A stretch of 64,000 bases of DNA from Astropecten irregularis (lineage: Eukaryota > Echinodermata > Asteroidea > Paxillosida > Astropectinidae), in contig OZ020257.1 in assembly GCA_963971285.1 (NCBI GenBank), forward strand, positions 11,732,602-11,796,601, given 5' to 3'. Within the stretch, counting starts at the first letter, position 1. Each line of letters begins with the position of its first letter. Below the pieces are notes generated by a model that searched no databases, was not told the origin of the DNA, and saw nothing but the letters and a program-made list of their open reading frames with translations. Below, in pieces: positions 52,267 to 62,976 of this stretch. Made by a program: the position numbers and the translations under genes.

Positions 52267-52640
52267 TTAAAGGTAGCACATAGTACAAGATTTGTAAGAT
52301 ACCCAAACAGAAACGTTCTCAGATTTACCTATAACTTTCAGGATAATTATGAAGATGGAGCTGGTAGAAACATACTGTTAAAATATTTCCGTCTGAAATG
52401 GTGCATTTGTCCAGAAATTAGTAAAACAACGACCGAAAACAGTTTTGATCTCGGGGTAAGATTAAAACCATTTTTTATGTTTTATAAGAAAAATTGAACA
52501 GGGTTTTCGCTAGTTTCTCGGGACTCAGATGTCCGATTGAGCTCATATTTCCACAGGCTCATTATTTCATTCACATGTTTGATCAGACAAAGTGTGAGTG
52601 CTGTTCGGTGACCTTTACCAATCATGCATTATACTTTTGA
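52267..52640 (-). mobile_element. TTAA MITE family, copy H (type 1)
   Basis: TTAA-AGGTAGCACATAGTACAAG at the left, ACCAATCATGCATTATACTT at the right, with TTGA for the second TTAA. Both halves are well preserved, inverted relative to copy F. Confidence 0.85.
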
Positions 52641-54265
52641 AAGGAACTGTACAAAAAGACTTCAAGCAGCAAATCAATAGATTAGACTGCATAAATTTCC
52701 ATTACATTATGTAGAATTGTACATTATGCATAATAGTGTTCGGAAATCAGAATTCTCTGAGAAATCCTTCATTCCGTCATATAAGAAGTAAACAAAATAA
52801 CCTCTTTGAATTATCAATAGCCATGCAACTCGCGTGTCTTTTTTTCTCCCGCTCCAAGATTATAATTTTTTTCCGTTAAAGGTGATCTTTCTCGAATCAG
52901 TGCGGCGGAGATATTTCTGATCTTGACCGCAGCCGTGAACGGCGTTAGTCGAGCGTGCGCCGTTCGCTAGGTACACACGGCCAAACGGTCCCATTTTACC
53001 CTTCACGATCGGTCGCCCGGCCAACCAGGCTTGGCGAGATAATTGTTACTAATTCGAGGTAGAGCTGACGCTATCAAAACAGACCAGCCGCAAAGAGTGC
53101 ACATTTTTGTTTGAGAGAGAGAGCGAGGGGGAGTATATTAAGCGAATTTATTCCAAAAGCACATAATGGTCATTAGGCCGTGAAATTTGATAGAACTAAA
53201 GGAAAGTTCAGTGGTTAACCAGCATTAGGGGAAGCGTATATTTTTTTTAATTAACATAATTTAAGCTGAATTTTTTATTTGTGAATTAGTGACGGATGTG
53301 CTTTTCAGGAATGGTTGATAAAAATGGTAAACTATCATCGTACTACATGTATATGATGATATTAATTTAGTCTATGAAAAATTGATATGTTTTTAATTCA
53401 TGAATCTGTGCCATTCTGTGGTATTGAAAACAAAATGAGATTTCAGCGTGAATTAAATCGGTGTTAAATCACGTATAGGTGGATAATTGTTATGATGATT
53501 TTAAAAAGGTTTGATTGAATTGATATACGATTATAAAGATGACTTAACAAACAAAGGACCAAGTAGGGGCCTATATTGGTCTTAATGTGAGCTCGGTATT
53601 GTTTCTTGAATTTCGCATTTACACGGTGCTTATTTTTAAACTCAACATCAAGGCCAGTAGCAGTACGCAATCTTTATCGCTAACTGCTTTGAATTACTGT
53701 TTTACTACGTCGACCACGCCCTATAGAAATCCTTTTGTTGTCGAAGGCAAAATTTCCCATTCTTATTATCCAGACTTTTTATTCATTAAATGATACATCA
53801 TAACACAGTGAATGAACGTAGGCCATTGATCAGGTTTTGAAGCGACGGTGTTACTTATATTAATTGGGAATTGTTCGTCCGGGCTGATGACACGCACACA
53901 CACCGATCCATCCCTCCCGATCATCGTGATGGTGCGTGTGCATTTGTCAGTCCCCGGCCTACTGTTCCGATCGGCGTTTACGTCTGTCATCGCCGGTGTA
54001 AAATTAATATCGCGCCGTTTGTGCAGATGCCCCTGTATTGCATAAATTAAACACTCCCATTACGCTCGGGACTAAGATGCAATTAGATCCTCGCCATCAG
54101 AGCCAGAAGAGCTTTAATCAGGCTGATTTCCCCCCTCCTCAATCTCCCCACATACATATTCATTCATTAAAAAACACCGCTGGCCCCTTTTTTTATTTTT
54201 TTGTCCATGACGAATTTCCAATAATTACCGCTTTTGCCTTTTTTCTTTTCTTCGTATTTTCACAG

Positions 54266-54955
54266 TTGTCAGTGATTATCAAGGGACATAAGGAGTGTGC
54301 CGAGCGCAAGCTGTACCTCGCCCAGACGGGCAATCTTCCCGGGGCCTTTGTGGACGGCACACGGAGCACCGGCCCCGGAGGCAAGGGAGTGGTCGTCCAC
54401 GAGGTCGTACCGGACAAGCACGTGGAGATTCACATTCGGTACATCGGCACGGCTATCATCATCCGGCAGATCGGGGAGTACCTCCTGTTCTCCGTACGCA
54501 TGCCGGAGGAGATCATCAAGCGCCAGGGGCCGGAGGATCTCCAGCTCTGCGTCCGGGGCTGCCCCGTCCGGGAGAAGATCGACTACGTGAAGTTTCTCAG
54601 ACAAACCAAAGACGTGGACAAGGAGAAGTTGCAGCGGGCCATCGCTAGGTGCCGGCAGACCAACGTGATCGACGTGTACCTGGACTCGTGCGTCTTCGAT
54701 CTGCTGACCACCAGCGACGATAACTTCACCAACGCCGCCGAGAACGCCCTACGGGACATCTCGCGCCTGCAGCCCAACGCCTCGCTCTCGCTCCACAACA
54801 GAACTAGTGTGTTCGAGGACAACGACATACTGGCCGCGCTGCCGCCCAGAAGGAATGGGGCGCCCCCTAGAACTCACAGCTCATGGACTGCCTATATTAC
54901 ACACTTTGCAATAGTATTACTGGCACTTTTGGCGTCACACAGACTGACAACGTGA
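54266..54955 (+). CDS. RGM: RGM coding exon 3 (C-terminal domain and GPI-anchor signal)
   Basis: This last coding exon encodes residues 199-427 and ends at TGA. The acceptor is ATTTTCACAG|TT, and phase 0 joins GATATTK to LSVIIKGHKEC, exactly where vertebrate RGMs read TSKLTIIFKNFQEC. Hallmarks follow in order: GAFVDG, HVEIHIRYIGTAIIIRQ, LLFSVRMPEE, LCVRGCPV and CVFDLLTTSDDNFT. Three N-glycosylation sequons are visible (NFT, NAS, NRT). The C terminus is a short spacer and a hydrophobic segment (AYITHFAIVLLALLAS) ending in HRLTT, which fits a GPI-attachment signal and cell-surface location. The total of about 427 aa is close to the family norm (about 430-450). The exon is more GC-rich than its surroundings and carries long antisense open frames that are compositional shadows. 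Intron 2, about 9.1 kb, separates it from exon 2. Confidence 0.95.
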   Translation: MSVIIKGHKECAERKLYLAQTGNLPGAFVDGTRSTGPGGKGVVVHEVVPDKHVEIHIRYIGTAIIIRQIGEYLLFSVRMPEEIIKRQGPEDLQLCVRGCPVREKIDYVKFLRQTKDVDKEKLQRAIARCRQTNVIDVYLDSCVFDLLTTSDDNFTNAAENALRDISRLQPNASLSLHNRTSVFEDNDILAALPPRRNGAPPRTHSSWTAYITHFAIVLLALLASHRLTT

Positions 54956-57520
54956 AACCTGTGCTGTGTAAAAGAGATGCGACTTTATTCTGTTCACCAT
55001 TATATATTATTTTGCAAGAAAAAAGAACACTGATATATATTGTACATATGAGTGTACATAACTATACAGACGTAAAGACAAAGAGTTCAAATGCTAGTCA
55101 CATTGTACCACCGTTTATAATTATTGCTAAAATGTACATAATTGTGAGGAGAAATACTATATGATCTGAAGTGTATTTAATATTTTGCTGTCAATGTATA
55201 CAGAGGACTGTATTACTGCAGATTATACCGTCTGTTAAAAAAATAAGAAGAGAAACTATCAAAAGTGTGTTGTATGAAACTATGAATAATTATTACCAAA
55301 CGCAAGCTCCATATAAATGTACCATTAGACCAATCCAGTAAGCCCCTCCCACTGCACGCGAGCCACGATTGTGATTGGTCAACAGCAAAAGGGGCGGGGT
55401 TTAATGGATCGGTCAATCAAATTAGAATATTGGCTACCTCATTTGGGAAGATATTTGAAATTTATTTTGGCATTACCTATAGATGTTATATGAAAAGCGC
55501 GAAACTAACCAACGAGAAACGATCAAAAAAATACAACGTGAATTTGTGTTATTTTCCATAGGGGAACACTTGTATTGCATTTCGGGGCTGGCATCTGTTT
55601 AACAAAAACGTAGGCCTATGAGAAACACACACAAAAATGATGAAATGGGAGAACTTTTGGCACAAACTGGGCGCGACAAAATAATTACCAAACACAATCG
55701 AGTTTCTATTTCATTTTATTATTCAATGTTATTTTTCAGAATAATCACTCGCCTGACATGATAAAATCGAGTTGGTTTTGCGTTGAGATGGATTCAAACA
55801 CCTTCCTAAATTGGTGCTTTACTTCTAGTTCTAGCTTAAAAGCTCCTGTTCTTAAGCTTGTAACGACATTTATAATAATTACATTGTAATAACATTTCGA
55901 ACATTTCAGTCGTTTGCTATTTTTCTAGTCTTCGACTCTTCCTTTACAATTCTTTTTGTAACAGTTAACTGAAAAAATGCATTTGTATGATGTCAATTCC
56001 ACTGGGTACACGTGCGCTAGTTTTCACCAAGTTTCAGTAAGCCTACACATATTTTGGTGTCAGGGCTGTGGTAAACCTAAGATCACAGGGTATTCGCTTA
56101 TTTTATTGGTGGATCAATGATTTTGAGGTCGAGCGAGTAGCCATTTTGGGTGGTGGCTGGCTTGTCACATGCATGTTTGCTGCCACCAAGCGGCTCGCAA
56201 GAGGCAGTCACTATCCCCAGTACGTTGGGCCTGTTTGTTTCGCGCATGCATGCGATCACTGATCCTGCAGCTCCGGATCCGAGTTTAGCATATCTGGCAT
56301 GGGATGTGGATCTGCAAGATCACTGATCGCGTGTCTGAAACAAACATGCCCTTCAATATGAGTTTATACCAGTTGGCCGAATCCAAGATGGCCGCCGCCA
56401 TTCACCTTTTGCGTTCGATGCACTTGTGAAACCGTGGGGAGCTTGACATTCATAACCAACCAGAACTGTCGCTCCCCATGATTGATGTAGCCACGTGAAC
56501 GTGTCCCAACACGCTGTGGACTTACATTTATTTCTCTCGTGTCAAACTTGAAAACCAAGTGTAGGGATGTCTTCGTGGAGCCGCGCACCGCATTATCAAG
56601 CAACGTATTACATCAACGAATGGACATTCATACATTGTGTTTATTCCATGAAATATTTGTTCTTCCTTTTTTATACAATATCTGTTTTTTTTCTATTTTG
56701 TACTACGGATGTTGTGGTGCGTTCAATTGGTATTTTAAGTTCAAACATGATTTTCTTGGAATCAAAAGACGTCAGAAGGAGAAAAGGAGACTTTCCAGAT
56801 ATTTTGATGAAAATTATTGTGAACCATAAATGGAAGGGCATTGATTAAAATGAAATGAAATAGAGTCGTGATCGCACCAAAGAGGGATGCAATACTAAAC
56901 AAATTGAAGGTTCCTTTGTACATGTACATGTTTGTGGAATTTTATGTATTTTTATTTTTAAATTCAAACGAGAATGAATTTTCCGTGACAAGCCCAACGC
57001 TTTTTTTTAAACATTGATTTTGATATGTCCGTGATTATGATGTTCCAGTGTTACCCAGTCAAAATTTGGAGGGCATATTTTGTGTACAACCGAAACAACC
57101 ACACTATTTTGTATTTCACTATTTATTTGTTATTGTTTCTGTTGAATTTAATCCTTTCGTATAATTGTTATAATATTTATTCATTTTTTTGTTATTCTTT
57201 TGTTTATTAATTTATTTTTATTATTTGGCTGAAATGAATTCTTAGTAAGTTATCATAATCCGTACGCGTACTAGCCATGACATACATTTCACAAGGATGT
57301 GAATATTAATACACGTGTGAATGAGCTTGGTTTGCAAATTCCGGTCTCTAGCTAAAATACCAAAATCGCTGTATTCAAGCAGATGTACAAAAATTATCAT
57401 ATTAATAATAATTATTAATAATATTGGCAACTAATAATACCCTGGCGTTATTTGTCATGGTTGCTATAATTGACATCGCTGATTTTTTGCAGTTTCTGAA
57501 GAGAGAAAACAGAATAAAAA
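54956..57520 (+). other. RGM 3' UTR and downstream AT-rich DNA
   Basis: No AATAAA is visible in the first kilobase after the RGM stop. The first well-formed candidate is AATAAA at 57513-57518, followed by a GT-rich stretch (GTGTCTTCTGTGGTGTG), which would imply a 3' UTR of about 2.5 kb. A second AATAAA lies at about 57859. No other gene is visible in the interval. The extent of the UTR is inference. Confidence 0.3.
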
Positions 57521-57999
57521 TTTATAAGTGAAACGAATAAGACTTGTTCTCGTGTCTTCTGTGGTGTGCTAAACACAGAAATCCGTCTGAGTGTTGTGAA
57601 GGTTTTTCAGAACGTGTACAGTACAATCTTCACAGAAATTTGAACCGTTGTAACGATTTATGACCTCATTGTAAATACTGCCCTCAGTTGACCAAATTGA
57701 GATAGTTCTGATGGCAATGGCTGAAATCAGTCAATCTCCGCCAGCCCAACTCGCATGATTTTGCACCTACGAACAAAACCTTTGCCGTTGGTTCAGTTTA
57801 TACTTAGTATAGTAGCTCCACAATATAACCGTCCTATTATTGTGATTTGTCTCATATTAATAAAATGGCAGTTTACCTCAAAAGTGTGCTGCTTGACGGC
57901 GCCCTCTCGCGACTGTATTTAGTACAGCTAGAACATCTCCAGTTCGATTTACAATAATTTCTGATTTGAAATATTTTCCGTACGAGGTCAGTGAGCATT
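57521..57999. other. Intergenic, nothing recognised
   Basis: AT-rich DNA between the candidate RGM poly(A) signal and the small TIR element. No gene. Confidence 0.45.
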
Positions 58000-58098
58000 T
58001 TATACTGGTTCCTGCCCCTATACATAAAATATATAGGATATATACACTCGAGTGACGGAGACGTCAGGAGACAACGGTAGGGAACGGGAACCAGTATA
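58000..58098. mobile_element. 99-bp TIR element with 8-bp target duplication
   Basis: The ends TATACTGGTTCC and GGAACCAGTATA are perfect inverted repeats. TGAGCATT directly flanks both sides (57992-57999 and 58099-58106). The 8-bp duplication fits a hAT-type transposase acting in trans. Confidence 0.8.
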
Positions 58099-58788
58099 TG
58101 AGCATTAACTGTAGAGGGCAGCAGATAACTTAAGACAAATAATTGTCTTGATCGAGAGTTTATAGCCACTGTCCAAGGCCAATGTTGAACACAATTAATA
58201 GAACAAACGGAAATAACCATTAAAACTTAAAAACAAATAATGTCCGGTGGTTAGTTACTTCAACCATACCAATAGAGGGCGCATTTTGGAGATTGGGGGT
58301 GAAGCCTCATCGAATAGTTTTTGTCTCAGATCTCAGTAAATTAAATTTGCTAGACTTCTTAGACAGTCACGAGGCAATGAAAACTGGAACATGCACATGA
58401 AACATTCCTGGGAAAAAACTACTTGCAGTTCACCCAAATTCTTAATCACTCTTTCACTTTCGGTATTGAATTTCACAACTCCTTCATTTTCTTCAAGGAA
58501 ATGTAAGATTTAATTAAATTTATAATGGAAGATGTTTCATGTTTCAAGATATTCTTCTTCTGAAATTTATTAAGTTTTACATGCTTAATCCATTTTTACA
58601 CCGAAAAAGTGTTTCTTATCTTAAAGGTACTGATACATTTCTTAAAGTAGCCAAGCTTCCCCATCCTCCTTACCTGGCCTGGCATTGGAGATGTTACTTT
58701 CCTCGGGAAATAGTGTATCTTTGTTTGGTCTGACAGTATAGGCAGATCCATTAGGCCTACACCTGAAAAACTGCTCGAGTGTGCATTT

Positions 58789-59132
58789 TTAAAGATAAGT
58801 ACAGAATTGGTTGCATGTTCACTGTTCACAGATTTACCTGTGACTTTCAGGATATGAAGATGGTGCTGGTAGAAACATACCGTTAAAATATTTCCACCTG
58901 AAATGGTGTATCTATCCAGAAATTTGTAAAACAAAGACCGAAAACAGTTTTGACCTCGGGGTAAGATAAAAACCATTCTTTATGTTTTCTAAGAAAAATT
59001 GAGTGGCGGGTTTTCGCTATTTTCTCGTAACTCAGATGTCCTATTAAGCTCAGATTTTCCATGTACATGCTACATTAGACAAAGTGTGAGTGCTGCTCTG
59101 TGACCATTACCAATCATGTATTGTACCTTTGC
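58789..59132 (-). mobile_element. TTAA MITE family, copy I (type 1)
   Basis: TTAA-AGATAAGTACAGAATTGG at the left and ACCAATCATGTATTGTACCT at the right. Interior nearly collinear with copy H. A solo end (TTAAAGGTACTGATAC) lies about 170 bp to the left, near 58622. Confidence 0.85.
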
Positions 59133-59252
59133 GGTGGTTAGTGAACGATAACATACATAATGCTATACTTTATAATAGCTAATAATGATACTTCCATTGA
59201 GTATAAGACTAATCATATTGCAGTATTTAATTAAAAAGCATTGCAGCAAAAG

Positions 59253-59484
59253 CAGTAGCGTATCTAGCGGGGAGGGGCATGGGGGAACGTGCCCGGCAGG
59301 GCGCCACTAGGGGCGTTGGAAATGCAAAGGGAAGGAAAGGAAAATATTTCATCCAATAAACAGTCAAAGAGAGATTTCAATTTCAAATTGTCTGATTTAT
59401 ATTTTAAGTAGCATCAGAAGTTGGAATTAAGGGTGCAATTTTAGTGCTTGCCACGGCGCGCCGTTTTCCCTAGATATGCCGCTG
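59253..59484. mobile_element. Non-autonomous hAT-like element
   Basis: The left end CAGTAGCGTATCTAG and the right end (minus) CAGCGGCATATCTAG match the common hAT pattern CAGTGGCGTATCTAG. The flanking octamers AGCAAAAG and AGGAAACG agree at 6 of 8 positions. No coding capacity. Confidence 0.7.
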
Positions 59485-59545
59485 AGGAAACGGTTCTGAA
59501 TCTAGATCGTAAAAAAAATTATTGCGACCATTTTAGATTATTCGA

Positions 59546-59551
59546 TTTATT
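59546..59551 (-). terminator. Candidate poly(A) signal of the GPCR gene
   Basis: The minus strand reads AATAAA about 185 bp downstream of the GPCR stop codon. Position and hexamer fit a cleavage/polyadenylation signal, but no transcript evidence is available here. Confidence 0.35.
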
Positions 59552-59735
59552 GAAACTTTCAAACGGATCAGTTATCATAATCATTTCTTGATTAGTGTAA
59601 TGAGCAAAAACAATGGCGCAATTCCAGCGTGGCCATAAAGTCCGGTTTGTAAAGCAAGACCACTTTGGGCTGAATAGGAACCACGATCTGAATGGCTCAC
59701 TTGTGCTGGACTTGAGGTTAAACTTCAACTTGGGA

Positions 59736-60758
59736 TCAGTTCATTGCTTTCATTTCGATCTGTTCAAGTTCCCTCCGACTGCTAGGTCGCTGGGTCGTAG
59801 CAGAAGATCGCTGTCTGTTTCTGCAAAGGCGTACCAAGTTGCAGGGTGAAAAGGCCTCCACAAATGCAGTCCTGTAGTCCTTGTTGAATCCACTATAGAC
59901 AATGGGGTCCACCGAACAGTTGACAACGTTCAGGATTGACACAGATAACTGGAGGTCGTTAAATTTGAAGAGAATGTGACTGGGGGTCCCGGCAACTACA
60001 TGTATATTGATGTAAATGACGTAAATGTTATAAACTACTGACATCAAATTAAAGGTGAAGAACACCAGGCTGTTTATGATGAGCATGCCGACGACACGGA
60101 CCAAACGCCGCTTACGTCGAGCCGTTGAAATTGTCAAAATTGGTTGCTGGCGGAGTTTCTGTACAATACCAATGCAGAGCAACACGTTGACGGACAGAAG
60201 GACGATGTACAGCAAAAGAAAGGCCACCGTGATCGGCAATGTAAGTGGCGGGATATCATCAGTGAAGCCCAGGGTGGATCCGAAGGCAAGAGCCAGTAGC
60301 CACAGTCCCAACGACGTCTTGGCAGCTCGAGACTTACTGGCTACGGCTCTGGACATCAGTGGGTGGCGTACGGCTTGGAATCTCTCTATGGACTGGGCGG
60401 TAACAAAACAATACGAAGCGATGCTGCACGCATAGGCTACGGATTTACGAACCGAATAGCCAACGTCATCCGTATACACACCTACCAATGATAAAACTGC
60501 AAGAGTACCGCTGTCAGCCACAGACAAGCTGCCCAAGTAGACGTTGACGATGGTGTGCATTGATCTCATGCGCACGATAACATACAGAAACACACCATTC
60601 ATCAACAAGCCGAACGGAATAAAGAACCAGAGAGTGTCTTTCAGGGTATATAAGTTCATATCTGCGTAACACTGGTATCCATTGCACTCGTACGTTGCAT
60701 TAGTGCCAGAAACGAAAAATGAAGCCTCACCCTCCAGTTCAATAGAAGAATTTGCCAT
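59736..60758 (-). CDS. Rhodopsin-class (class A) seven-transmembrane GPCR, orphan
   Basis: A single uninterrupted frame of 340 residues shows seven hydrophobic segments: TM1 about 41-62, TM2 71-95, TM3 105-125, TM4 148-165, TM5 173-200, TM6 219-245 and TM7 268-290. Class A landmarks are MNGVF (N54, 1.50), LSVAD (D82, 2.50), ERF at 125-127 in place of DRY, W153 in TM4, P175 in TM5 and DPIVY (284-288) in place of NPxxY. The N terminus has two sequons (NSS, NAT) and three residues that could form local disulfides (CNGYQC region). The third loop and helix 8 are basic (ARRKRRLVR; LCRNRQR). Oddities: no CWxP in TM6, Tyr at the usual 3.25 Cys position and no Cys in the very short second extracellular loop. 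Single-exon, divergent receptors like this are abundant as lineage-specific expansions in echinoderms. The ligand cannot be inferred; confidence is high for GPCR, low for subfamily. Confidence 0.92.
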   Translation of the reverse strand: MANSSIELEGEASFFVSGTNATYECNGYQCYADMNLYTLKDTLWFFIPFGLLMNGVFLYVIVRMRSMHTIVNVYLGSLSVADSGTLAVLSLVGVYTDDVGYSVRKSVAYACSIASYCFVTAQSIERFQAVRHPLMSRAVASKSRAAKTSLGLWLLALAFGSTLGFTDDIPPLTLPITVAFLLLYIVLLSVNVLLCIGIVQKLRQQPILTISTARRKRRLVRVVGMLIINSLVFFTFNLMSVVYNIYVIYINIHVVAGTPSHILFKFNDLQLSVSILNVVNCSVDPIVYSGFNKDYRTAFVEAFSPCNLVRLCRNRQRSSATTQRPSSRRELEQIEMKAMN

Positions 60759-60800
60759 GATTTACCTTGATTTATGGCCTACACCACAAGTGGCTGTGAC

Positions 60801-60827
60801 CATGGAGCTATAAAACAGAGCTCCATG
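60801..60827. repeat. Short hairpin CATGGAGCT / AGCTCCATG upstream of the GPCR start
   Basis: A perfect 9-bp inverted repeat encloses ATAAAACAG, 43 bp upstream of the GPCR ATG. Much the same hairpin (TGGAGCT-ATAAAACAGGT-AGCTCCA) occurs at 27686-27710, and a partial version (TATAGCTCCATGGTTAAGG) near 14060, so it is a small dispersed repeat rather than a gene-specific element. Confidence 0.6.
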
Positions 60828-61371
60828 CTGTGACGAACGTCTGTGAAATCCAGATGCATCATTTGTAATAATTATTCATACACGATAGGAAAGCGAAATC
60901 GAAATGAATACGCAGAAGACGGGAAATAAAAATAACTACTGTACTTCGGTGCATACGTCATCAATGACTCTTTTGAATTTGGAAAATGACTTCAAGCATA
61001 GATGAAAATTCGTACAAGCAGAATAATATTAAAAAGAGCTGGGATCAACCAAAATGGGCCGAAATTATCTGAAACATAATATCATGTTCAGAGTAAGGAT
61101 CGCCTGACGTTCCGATCCAGGAAGTATCTGAATTTTCAGCATTGAGCAAAATGCTGATGATGGAAAAAGTCATGCCCTGTATCAATGAGGGCGCCCTTTA
61201 CTTCAGTTTAGCAGGCCCTGGCATAACTCTCTTTTACCGAAAGGAATTAAAAGTCAAACACGAAATTCAAAACTGTTTATTCATCGACCTGGTATTATTT
61301 TTGAAAAGCCTTTGATTTTTAATGTAACCCCACCATCCCCATCCCAATACCCACTCCTAGAGTCCCTTTAT
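60828..61371. other. Upstream region of the GPCR gene, nothing else recognised
   Basis: No further exon is seen upstream of the GPCR start. The frame has no splice acceptor immediately before the ATG that would require one. Confidence 0.4.
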
Positions 61372-61854
61372 GGGTGCACCACACTTATAGCTCAAAAATC
61401 AGTGCGCTGAGCTGATTATAATAATGTGTGTACCCTCAATTGTTTTTTTTAAATATACATTTTTGGGGGTCATGCAATTAATATATTGTGTAATTATGAC
61501 AGGTTATCAACACCTGGGGGTTCAATGCTTCAGCCTGTTGTGAAGACTTGAGACATTTTGGCTTAAAATGTGGCCCTACGTTGTTTTGAACGTGGGGGTT
61601 GCTTCATGAAAACCAGCTGCAAGTTGGTTTGGGAAAATGGACATTTTGGGGGGTGTTTTTTCCTTGGGGCAATTAGCAAAAATCTGATAGGCTAACAAAC
61701 CAAAAATTAAAAGGAATCAGGTAGATGAGGGTTCAAACTTCGTTTTGCATTATTGCACCAACAACTGAGAAACTTCTGGATGGGATTTTTTGAGCTGTGA
61801 AGTTCAGGTATTTTACACTAAAGTCAATGGGACACTATTTAGTGTGGTGCACCC
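61372..61854. mobile_element. TIR element GGGTGCACCACACT
   Basis: Perfect 14-bp terminal inverted repeats, GGGTGCACCACACT, bound 483 bp of non-coding DNA with G-rich stretches. TTAT-like sequence lies at both edges. Superfamily not determined. Confidence 0.7.
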
Positions 61855-62482
61855 TTATACTGACTCTACCCGCTCCTAACATAGGGCGCCCTCACCGAGT
61901 GCGGCCCTAGCCCTCCGTTGGAATATGTTTTTGAAGAACCAGCTACGTTCATTTCACAAAGACACTGAGCTACAGAATGCTGTATACTCTTGCCTCAAAT
62001 TTGCTGAACCATTATTAAAAGTAAATAATGGTCGCCTATAGCTAATCACTCACTAACTCACCCACCTGTGAAAGAAAAAGGCACTTTGGCTGTTTGGCAT
62101 TCGAAAATTTAATGTCCACAATGATTTTTGGAAGAATACTGTTGACACAAAAACCAAGAAAGTTACTACATGTAGATGAACACAGGAAACATATCATTTG
62201 AAGGAAACATTTATCATCGTCGGAGTTACACTTATTTTTCTAAATTGCATACTAGGGAGACAGGTTAACATCTCAAAGTTAACATGGGAGACACCGGTCA
62301 ATAGGGAGACATTTTTGTTGTCTCCCCCAAAACATTTATACATTTTAAAGACATATTTTTACCGTCCATATGTTAATAGAAGACAGATAGTGCTCTCAAT
62401 ATGAACATGTGTCAATTTCAAGTTCATTGGGTCGGATGATGTTTAGAAAAAGTAAGTAAAGTCGTGTGCCATCTATGCAGTA

Positions 62483-62976
62483 CAGGGGTGCGTTCCGCTT
62501 GCGCGAACGTTGCCACCGTTTGCCAACGTTTGCAAACAATTTCGGGTGGAACGACTTGTGCGCCGCTAACGTTGGCGGGTGTTAGCAACAGTCGGCGAAC
62601 ATATTTCTGAGATGTTCGCGAATGTTCGCGTGTCATTTAAAAATGGTCGATATTTCCAAGATGGCAGAACGGTAAGCAGACGACGTAATTTTTTGGGGGA
62701 CGAAAGTAAAAACTGCAGTTTTTAAGATTGAAAATTTATCAAGTACTTCACAAATTGCACCATAGATAATTGGTACTTAATGATATGCTGCAGTACAAGT
62801 ACTATCAGAAATTTCATCAATTATTTTGGACGCTGCAGGCATTCGACGCCATCTTGGTTACGACTGGACACCGCCATTTTACGGTTGTGTTCCACGCGCG
62901 CTCACAATCGGTTCCGGTTGTACGCAAACGTTGCCGCAAACGTTGAGACATGTTCGCGCAAGCGGAACGCACCCCA
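62483..62976. mobile_element. TIR element GGGGTGCGTTCCGCTTGCGC
   Basis: The ends C(A/T)GGGGTGCGTTCCGCTTGC continue to GCGCGAAC in perfect inverted repeat (24 bp). Next to both termini lie repeated AACGTTG/CGCAAACGTT units. Length 494 bp, no coding capacity. hAT-like by the CAGGGG terminus, but no 8-bp duplication is seen. Confidence 0.75.

Larger units (their letters stand above)
45123..54265 (+). other. RGM intron 2
   Basis: GTTTGT to TTTCACAG, about 9.1 kb, phase 0. It contains four copies of the TTAA MITE family (45869, 46432, 50358, 52267), a GC-rich island near 47280-47660, a hammerhead-like motif at 49623-49666, and a perfect 17-bp hairpin (TTATACCA G TGGTATAA) near 47800. The remaining stretches (46800-47270, 47830-49600, 50730-52260, 52650-54260) show no supported exon; their open frames are short and resemble no family. 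Confidence 0.85.

Noticed and set aside
54193-54828. Antisense and alternate-frame open frames across RGM exon 3
   Set aside because: Shadows of the GC-rich RGM coding sequence.
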